Assembly: GCA_034666705.1 (NCBI GenBank)
Contig: JAXDLH010000080.1
Location: 1 to 28,239 of the forward strand
DNA length: 28,239 nt
Origin: JAXDLH01 sp034666705
Lineage (GTDB): Bacteria; Chloroflexota; UBA6077; SHYK01
Reading direction: 5' to 3'
The first letter of the stretch is position 1. Each line of letters starts with the position of its first letter. This document shows positions 23,377 to 28,239 of the stretch, one piece after another. Under the pieces are notes generated by a model, which did not search any database, had not been told where the DNA came from, and saw only the letters and a list, made by a program, of their open reading frames with translations. Both the position numbers and the translations under genes were made by a program.

Positions 23377-24753
23377 ATGCCCCTTCCTACACGGTATTCC
23401 GCCGAAGTCCCCGAGCTCGAGGAGATCTGGTCGCCCACTGGCTATTTTCAGGCCCAAGCCGGCATCTGGCTCGCCGAGTGCGAGGCGCTCGCCGAGATCG
23501 AGGGCCATCCATCGCCCGCCGAGCTCGCGCAGATCCGGCAGGCGCTGACGCTCGACGCGGATGATCTGGTCCAGTTGAACCGCGCGGAGGGCCACGAGAC
23601 CAACCGCCTCATCCGCCTGGTGCAGTCTCGCCTGCCCGTCGAGCTGGGCAACCTGATCCATCGCGGCAATACCAGCAGCGACGTCCTCGATACGAGTCTC
23701 GCCATGCAGATCATCCGCTCCCTGGAGGTGCTCGCGGCGGATTTCGAGGCGCTGGCGCGTGTGCTCGCCGCGCTCGCCTTGCAGCACGCGGAAACCCTCC
23801 AGGTCGGGCGCACCCACGGCCAGCACGGCATTCCACAGACGTTTGGTCGCCAGGTGCTCGGCTGGTACGCGGAGGTCGGCCGCGGCATCGAGCGGATCGC
23901 GCGCGCGCGGCAGGTGATTGCGGTCGGCAAGCTCTCGGGCGAGGTCGGGACGAGCGTGTTCATCTCGCCGATTCTGGAAGAGCGGGCCCTGGCGCGCCTC
24001 GGCCTCACCCCCGATCCCGCCCCTACCCAGATCATCTCGCGCGACCGCCACGCCGAGGTGGTCGCGTTGATGGCCGTCAACGCCTCGTCGCTCTGCCGGA
24101 TCGCTACGAATATCAGTTTGCTGGCCATTACGGACGTCGGCGAGGTGCGCGAGCCGTTCGACGCCGCGGCGCAGCAAGGCTCCAGCGCCATGCCGCACAA
24201 GCGCAATACCGAGCTGACCGAGCGCATTCGGGGACTCAGCCGGCGGGTGTGGAGCGCCGCGCAAGAGGAGCTGGGCTCGGCGGTGCTCTGGCTCGAGCGC
24301 GACATCAGCCACTCCTCCACCGAGCGGTTCACGTTCCCCGACACCTTCGGCTGCCTCTCCTACGCGGCGCGGCTGACGACGAGGGTGGTCGAGGGGCTGA
24401 TCGTGAACACGGACCAGATGCGGGCCAACACGGAGCGCACGTTTGGCGGCATCTACGCCGCGCGGCTGCTCAACGCCCTGCTGGACCGTGGCCAACTCTC
24501 GCGCACCGAGGCATACGAGCTGGTGAAGGGGCTTGCGCAGCACGCGATGGACGCCGGCGTGCCGCTGGCGGAGCTCGCGGCGAGCGAGCCACAACTCGCC
24601 GTCTCCTTTAATAAGGAGGATCTGCAGGAGCTCTTCAGTCCCGAGTTCTATCTCCGCAACATCCGCGTCGCGTACGAGCGCGCGGGCTTGGGCGCGCATC
24701 CCGCCGGGAACGGCGCCGCCACTCCGCCCGACGGCGCCAAGGTCCGCCAGTAG
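23377..24753 (+). CDS. PurB-like fumarase/aspartase superfamily lyase
   Basis: A 458-residue enzyme of the adenylosuccinate lyase / argininosuccinate lyase / cycloisomerase superfamily. Signatures: RGNTSSDVLDT at about 97-106, GRTHGQHG at 144-151 (His147) and GSSAMPHKRN at 268-277 on the flexible catalytic loop, then LWLERDISHSS. Overall order and length follow Bacillus-type PurB, but the substrate-contact block is HRGNTSSD where PurB has HYGLTSTD. It could therefore be the purine enzyme or a catabolic lyase acting on a C4-dicarboxylate adduct. The ATG at 23377 is preceded by AGAAGGTG. The TAG stop is itself the first three bases of a dispersed palindromic repeat. It is divergent from the decarboxylase-like gene. 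No other purine gene is nearby, which favours the catabolic reading. Confidence 0.82.
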   Translation: MPLPTRYSAEVPELEEIWSPTGYFQAQAGIWLAECEALAEIEGHPSPAELAQIRQALTLDADDLVQLNRAEGHETNRLIRLVQSRLPVELGNLIHRGNTSSDVLDTSLAMQIIRSLEVLAADFEALARVLAALALQHAETLQVGRTHGQHGIPQTFGRQVLGWYAEVGRGIERIARARQVIAVGKLSGEVGTSVFISPILEERALARLGLTPDPAPTQIISRDRHAEVVALMAVNASSLCRIATNISLLAITDVGEVREPFDAAAQQGSSAMPHKRNTELTERIRGLSRRVWSAAQEELGSAVLWLERDISHSSTERFTFPDTFGCLSYAARLTTRVVEGLIVNTDQMRANTERTFGGIYAARLLNALLDRGQLSRTEAYELVKGLAQHAMDAGVPLAELAASEPQLAVSFNKEDLQELFSPEFYLRNIRVAYERAGLGAHPAGNGAATPPDGAKVRQ

Positions 24754-24776
24754 GCCGAGGCACGCCTCGGCCACCC
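24751..24776. repeat. Dispersed palindromic repeat, copy 3 (compensated variant)
   Basis: TAGGCCGAGGCACGCCTCGGCCACCC. The core palindrome is 24753-24772. Relative to the consensus one G-to-C change in the left arm is matched by a C-to-G change in the right arm, so pairing is kept. It starts on the lyase stop codon and continues into ACCGTGGG as copy 1 does. Confidence 0.85.
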
Positions 24777-24819
24777 ACCGTGGGAAGACCCGATGCACGT
24801 GCCACGTATTCGTAAATCC

Positions 24820-24847
24820 GTAGGGGCGAGGCACGCCTCGCCCACCC
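24820..24847. repeat. Dispersed palindromic repeat, copy 4
   Basis: Identical to copy 1 over its 28 bases (GTAG, the 20-bp palindrome, ACCC). It lies 47 bp beyond copy 3 in the 335-bp gap between the lyase and MmgE/PrpD genes. I see no gene in that gap; it is made largely of this repeat family. Confidence 0.9.
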
Positions 24848-24943
24848 AATGTGGAGGCGCAGTCCGGCCACATCGACCAGCGATTCGCCGGGCCGGGCCC
24901 TCAATCATGGGTGCCCGGGCCAACGTTGGCATCCACCGGCGTT

Positions 24944-24971
24944 GGGTGGGCGAGGCGTGCCTCGCCCCTAC
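24944..24971. repeat. Dispersed palindromic repeat, copy 5 (inverted)
   Basis: GGGT, GGGCGAGGCGTGCCTCGCCC, CTAC: the exact reverse complement of copies 1 and 4, facing copy 4 across about 96 bp. It is followed by GAAGTCAGCG, a flank shared with the half copy at 25033. Confidence 0.9.
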
Positions 24972-25032
24972 GAAGTCAGCGGGGGATATGGCAATTCCCA
25001 GACGGGCCCACCACCGCCGCCGAACTGGCACC

Positions 25033-25057
25033 ATGCCTCGCCCCTACGGAGTCAGCG
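25033..25057. repeat. Dispersed palindromic repeat, half copy
   Basis: ATGCCTCGCCCCTAC then GGAGTCAGCG: only the right arm and its flank remain. The flank matches the one after copy 5, so the two probably derive from one duplication. Confidence 0.75.
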
Positions 25058-25088
25058 AGCGGCGCGGCCGAGGACGAGGAGAGAAACG

Positions 25089-26477
25089 ATGGCGACGCTT
25101 GACCACGTGACGAGCGAAGAGGGCACCGCCGCAGGTATGTTCGCGGCGTTTGCGACCGACGCGAAGATTCCGGCTGCGGCGCGTGCGCGGGCCGGCGTCG
25201 CGATCCTGGACACCGTCGGCGTGGCGCTGGCCGGTTCGGTCGAGCCCGCGGCGCAGATGGTGCAGCGCGTCGTCCGAGCCGAGGGCGGCGCCCCGCAATG
25301 CGGCGTGTTCGGCACGTCGCTCCGCACGAGCGCAACCGCCGCAGCATTGGCGAATGGCACCGCGGCCCACGCGCTCGACTACGACGACATGTGCTTCGTC
25401 TCGCTCGCTCATCCGAGCGCGCCGCTCGCGACCGCCGTGCTGGTCGCCGGTGAGCTCATCGGCGCGAGCGGTCGCGCGGTGCTCGACGCGTACGTCGTGG
25501 GCTTCGAGATCGAAGCGGTGCTCGGGCGCGCGCTCAACCCGGCGCACTACCAGCGCGGCTGGCATTGCACCTCCACGATCGGCACCGTCGGTGCCGCAGT
25601 GGCTGTCGCGCGACTCCTCGGCCTCGATGCAGCAGCCACGATGCGCGCCATCGCGATCGCAGCCTCCGAGGCCTCGGGGCTGAAGGAGAACTTCGGCACC
25701 ATGGTCAAGCCACTCCACGCCGGCCTCGCCGCGCGCAACGCGGTGCTGGCGGCGCTCCTCGCGCGGGAGGGGCTCAGCGCCTCGGCGCACGCACTCGACG
25801 GGGACCAGGGCATGCTGATGGCGATGGACGGCAGCGTCCACGGTCTGGGCACCCTGGCCGACGAGCTCGGTCGGCGCTGGGAGATCCTCGAGACCGGCAT
25901 CACCGTGAAGCTCTACCCCTCATGCGCGGCGACCCACCCGCCGCTCGACGCCCTCCTCGACCTCCGCCGCCACCACGGCTTTGGGCCAGACGACGTCGAG
26001 CGGATCGTCGTCGCGGTGGACGAGGTCACGCCGACGGTCTTGATCCACGAGCGGCCTGCGACCGGGCTGGAGGCGAAGTTCAGCCTGCAGCTCTGCGCCG
26101 CCGCCGCCGTCGTGGAAGGCCACGTTGGGATTGAGACGTTCGAGAATGCGCGCATCGCCGATCCTCGCGTCCAGGCGATGCGGTCGCGCGTCGAGATGCG
26201 CGTCGATCCGGCGCTCGGCCGCACCGCACCGGCGCTCACGCAGGCCGTGGTCACCGTGCACCTGCGGGATGGCCGCACCCTGGAGCAGCGGGCGGATGGC
26301 GCCCGCGGCTACCCCGACCAGCCGGCGAGCGATGCCGAGCTGGATGCAAAGTTCCGCAGCTGCGCGGCGCGAGCGCTGCCACCGGCGGCAATCGAGCAAG
26401 TGCTGGCAGCACTGCGGTCGCTCGATACGCTGCCCGACGTCCGTGCGATGACGGCGCTGCTCGTCGGTGAGGCCTGA
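25089..26477 (+). CDS. MmgE/PrpD family protein (2-methylcitrate dehydratase-like)
   Basis: A 462-residue protein with the all-helical N-terminal MmgE/PrpD domain and the smaller C-terminal domain. Marks: ALANGTAAHALDYDDMCF, HPSAPLATAVLVAGE, WHCTSTIGTVGAAVA, EASGLKENFGTMVKPLHAG, and KLYPSCAATHPPLDALLDL. Known members are 2-methylcitrate dehydratase and related dehydratases, decarboxylases (iron-independent aconitate-type) and isomerases. The ATG at 25089 follows GAGGAGAG. No prpB or prpC genes are near, so a role in propionate metabolism is not supported; a hydratase or decarboxylase step in acid catabolism fits better. It is separated from the lyase gene by repeats and from Rieske D by a 423-bp gap, and probably has its own promoter. 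Confidence 0.9.
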   Translation: MATLDHVTSEEGTAAGMFAAFATDAKIPAAARARAGVAILDTVGVALAGSVEPAAQMVQRVVRAEGGAPQCGVFGTSLRTSATAAALANGTAAHALDYDDMCFVSLAHPSAPLATAVLVAGELIGASGRAVLDAYVVGFEIEAVLGRALNPAHYQRGWHCTSTIGTVGAAVAVARLLGLDAAATMRAIAIAASEASGLKENFGTMVKPLHAGLAARNAVLAALLAREGLSASAHALDGDQGMLMAMDGSVHGLGTLADELGRRWEILETGITVKLYPSCAATHPPLDALLDLRRHHGFGPDDVERIVVAVDEVTPTVLIHERPATGLEAKFSLQLCAAAAVVEGHVGIETFENARIADPRVQAMRSRVEMRVDPALGRTAPALTQAVVTVHLRDGRTLEQRADGARGYPDQPASDAELDAKFRSCAARALPPAAIEQVLAALRSLDTLPDVRAMTALLVGEA

Positions 26478-26563
26478 GCCCAGCGCAGGCGAGGCGCGCT
26501 CCACCCCTAGAATCGCGGACTGGAGGGTGGCCCGGGCGAGATGACAGAGTAGCTGCCCGGCGT

Positions 26564-26579
26564 TAGGTACGAGTACCTA
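26564..26579. terminator. Small hairpin downstream of the MmgE/PrpD gene
   Basis: TAGGTAC-GA-GTACCTA, a 7-bp arm pair (about 6 bp pairable around a 4-nt loop), 86 bp after the stop. It could be a weak terminator; no T tract. The 423-bp gap 26478-26900 otherwise holds two repeat copies and a possible promoter (TTGCTT at 26832), with no visible gene. Confidence 0.3.
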
Positions 26580-26637
26580 GCCAGGCCAGGATGCTTCCGA
26601 CTGGGCCAGATGTCCATGGTTGCACATCATATGGGTT

Positions 26638-26665
26638 GGGTGGGCGAGGCGTGCCTCGCCCCTAC
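26638..26665. repeat. Dispersed palindromic repeat, copy 6 (inverted)
   Basis: GGGT, GGGCGAGGCGTGCCTCGCCC, CTAC, identical to copy 5. It lies in the gap upstream of Rieske D. Confidence 0.9.
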
Positions 26666-26678
26666 GGGAATACCTGGG

Positions 26679-26705
26679 TCCGCGAGGCGTGCGCCGCCCC
26701 TATGG
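26679..26705. repeat. Dispersed palindromic repeat, decayed copy
   Basis: TCCGCGAGGCGTGCGCCGCC then CCTATGG: the same plan as copy 6 with several substitutions in both arms, so the stem is weakened. It follows copy 6 directly after a 13-bp spacer, suggesting an old tandem duplication. Confidence 0.65.
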
Positions 26706-26900
26706 GAGCATCGTGGTCCGCGAGCCCCGCGTGGCAGTAACCCGCGAACGGAATAGTACGAAAGACCTTGGACCGCAAGCCCCACGTTGCGACACACTCT
26801 CAGGGCAGGCTGCTCGACGCAACGCGCGCGTTTGCTTATCCTGTGTCTTGTTCGACATACGCTGGCCACATCCTGAATCGTGCGGCCGAGGGGGACTGAC

Positions 26901-28157
26901 ATGGTGTTGACCAAGGAGCAGAATGAGCGGCTGACCCAGACGAGCGCGGGCACGCCCGCGGGTGAGCTCTTGCGCCGCTACTGGCACCCGATTGCCGTTG
27001 CGGCCGAGCTCACGGACGAGCAGCCGACGCGCTTCGTCCGCATTCTGGGCGAGGATCTGGTGCTCTTCAAAGACAAGAGCGGCAACGTCGGGCTGATTCA
27101 GGACCATTGTGCGCATCGGGGGGCCTCGCTGCTCTACGGCCGGGTCGAGGAGCGCGGCATCGCCTGCGCCTACCACGGCTGGCTGTATGACACCGCCGGC
27201 TCCTGCCTCGAGTGCCCGGCCGAGCCGGCCGGCTCCATGTTCCACCTCACCGTGCGCATGGCCGCCTATCCCGTGCAGAAGTACGCCGGCCTCTACTGGG
27301 CGTACCTTGGGCCAGCGCCGGCGCCCGAGCTCACGAAATTCGACGTGCTTTCCCGCACCGACGGGCGGCGGCGCATCACGGTGTACCCGAACCTCGACTG
27401 CAACTGGTTCGCCGCTGCCGAGAACGCGGTGGACCCGTGGCATCTGCAGATCCTCCATCAGGACCAGCCGCGCAGCACGAAGCGGCCAGCGAACACCACG
27501 CGCGGCTACGTCGAGGACATCGAGGCCGTCGACTTCTATCTCACCTCCTACGGAATCATGAAGAAGCGCGTCTACAAAGGGGGAAAGGTCGAGGAGCACC
27601 CGATGATCTTCCCCACCCACCTGCGCACCGGCTCACTGTGGCTGCGCACCCCCATCGACGACACCCACACGTTGCAGTGGACCGTGTCGTTCATCCGCAG
27701 CGAGGATGGCTCGACGACCGATCCGGCCGATGAGGAGCCGGAGGTCGTGTACCTCCAGCCGGTCAAGGACCCGCCGAACGCGGTGCACCCATTCGCGCGC
27801 TTCAACTTCTATGCACCCTGGGGCCAGATCCTCACTCAGGACATGGTGATGTGGGAGACGCAAGGCCCCATCTCGACCCGAACCGACGAGCGGCTCGCCA
27901 CGTCGGATGCGGGGATCGTGATGCTCCGCGATCTGATGTTCAAGGAGATCGCGAAGGTCGAGCGCGGCGAAGACCCGATGGGCGTGATCCGCGATCCGGC
28001 ACAGGCGTTCATCGACACAAATCTCAGCAACGAGCGCGGGCGGCTGAGCGGCATTGTGACCGAGACGGTCGACTGGCGAGCCCCCGGCATGGAGACCGCA
28101 ACGGCCGACCAGCTTGCCTCGACCGGCTACAACGGCCCGCAAACGCCGCGCAGCTAA
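26901..28157 (+). CDS. Rieske oxygenase alpha subunit D (phthalate 4,5-dioxygenase-like)
   Basis: A 418-residue oxygenase large subunit. Rieske ligands C70-x-H72 and C89-x2-H92; catalytic motif DPWHLQILH with D178, H181 and H186. Its N-terminus (MVLTKEQNERLT) is closest by eye to Rieske A (MVLSKEANERLT). In the catalytic motif it has AENAVDPWH where the others have xxNSxDxxH, a change near the bridging Asp that may affect substrate choice. The ATG at 26901 follows GAGGGGG. It is preceded by a long repeat-containing gap and followed by a large inverted repeat, so it is probably a single-gene unit. No ferredoxin or reductase is adjacent. Confidence 0.93.
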   Translation: MVLTKEQNERLTQTSAGTPAGELLRRYWHPIAVAAELTDEQPTRFVRILGEDLVLFKDKSGNVGLIQDHCAHRGASLLYGRVEERGIACAYHGWLYDTAGSCLECPAEPAGSMFHLTVRMAAYPVQKYAGLYWAYLGPAPAPELTKFDVLSRTDGRRRITVYPNLDCNWFAAAENAVDPWHLQILHQDQPRSTKRPANTTRGYVEDIEAVDFYLTSYGIMKKRVYKGGKVEEHPMIFPTHLRTGSLWLRTPIDDTHTLQWTVSFIRSEDGSTTDPADEEPEVVYLQPVKDPPNAVHPFARFNFYAPWGQILTQDMVMWETQGPISTRTDERLATSDAGIVMLRDLMFKEIAKVERGEDPMGVIRDPAQAFIDTNLSNERGRLSGIVTETVDWRAPGMETATADQLASTGYNGPQTPRS

Positions 28158-28171
28158 CCGGCGAATTGTCA

Positions 28172-28239
28172 TCCTTGAGCGAAGCGAAGGATCCGTGACC
28201 CAATCGTTGGCGACACGGATCCTTCGCTTCGCTCAAGGA
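28172..28239. repeat. Perfect 26-bp inverted repeat at the right edge
   Basis: Arms 28172-28197 and 28214-28239 are exact reverse complements (TCCTTGAGCGAAGCGAAGGA, then TCCGTG), with a 16-nt loop. It lies 15 bp after Rieske D and could terminate it. The TCCTTGAGCGAAGCGAAGGA core resembles a dispersed intergenic repeat that I recall from many bacterial genomes. The element reaches the last base, so it may extend beyond the window. Confidence 0.85.

Noticed and set aside
23314..24873. 519-codon minus-strand frame opposite the PurB-like gene
   Set aside because: Antisense shadow; runs through the palindromic repeats and lacks recognisable domains.
25089..26477. Part of a methylcitrate (prp) pathway
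   Set aside because: No prpB, prpC or acnD-like gene is present; family membership alone does not support propionate metabolism.
28024..28236. Small minus-strand frame beginning in the terminal inverted repeat
   Set aside because: It consists of repeat arm plus the antisense of the Rieske D 3' end; such repeat-derived frames are typical false genes.
1..28239. tRNA, rRNA, riboswitch, IS element or integrase
   Set aside because: I saw no cloverleaf with a TTCGA-type arm, no rRNA-like stretch, no transposase or integrase motif; not a formal covariance-model search.

Overview
The window is about 28 kb of GC-rich bacterial DNA with 21 protein genes I can support, two broken ones, and no rRNA, tRNA, IS element or CRISPR array that I could see. 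No taxonomic marker gene is present. The gene content (large Rieske oxygenase family, secreted DUF11 protein, DUF1905 and DUF3224 proteins, orphan peptide-type binding lipoproteins) and the dispersed palindrome GGGCGAGGCACGCCTCGCCC in the intergenic spaces suggest a member of the Chloroflexota. That is an inference from remembered genome style, not a demonstrated placement.

Layout. 1-5.6 kb: a family 5 solute-binding protein with an in-frame stop codon, Rieske oxygenase A, then on the minus strand an apparent operon of Rieske B, an ACMSD-type amidohydrolase, a PBECR-like nuclease and a DUF2283-like protein (the last two look like a toxin-antitoxin pair). 5.8-9.7 kb: a bicupin related to homogentisate dioxygenase, a fumarylacetoacetate hydrolase (FAH) family enzyme on the minus strand, and a second bicupin. 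9.9-14.6 kb: an M24-fold protein that has lost most metal ligands, overlapping or abutting two orphan family 5 binding lipoproteins. 14.6-18.7 kb: a GltD-like FAD/NAD(P) oxidoreductase (minus strand), two vicinal-oxygen-chelate (VOC) proteins and an endonuclease/exonuclease/phosphatase (EEP) family protein. 18.8-20.2 kb: a secreted DUF11 protein and a possible small gene. 20.2-28.2 kb: Rieske C, a DUF1905 remnant, DUF3224, a homologue of 4,5-dihydroxyphthalate decarboxylase, a PurB-like lyase, a MmgE/PrpD protein and Rieske D.

How it fits together. Four Rieske oxygenase alpha subunits of the phthalate 4,5-dioxygenase-like class lie beside candidate ring-cleavage enzymes (two bicupins, a two-domain VOC protein), C-C or decarboxylating hydrolases (FAH, ACMSD-type, dihydroxyphthalate decarboxylase-like), lyases (PurB-like, MmgE/PrpD) and uptake-type binding proteins. 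I read this as a catabolic island for aromatic or heterocyclic acids, probably several related substrates rather than one linear pathway. No ferredoxin, classical Rieske reductase, ABC permease or ATPase is encoded here; the GltD-like flavoprotein is the only visible redox partner candidate.

Non-coding features are rich: seven or eight copies or fragments of one palindromic repeat, a five-unit 14-bp tandem array, a perfect 26-bp inverted repeat at the right edge, several hairpins between convergent genes, and a recurring TTGAC-based promoter-like pattern ahead of plus-strand genes.
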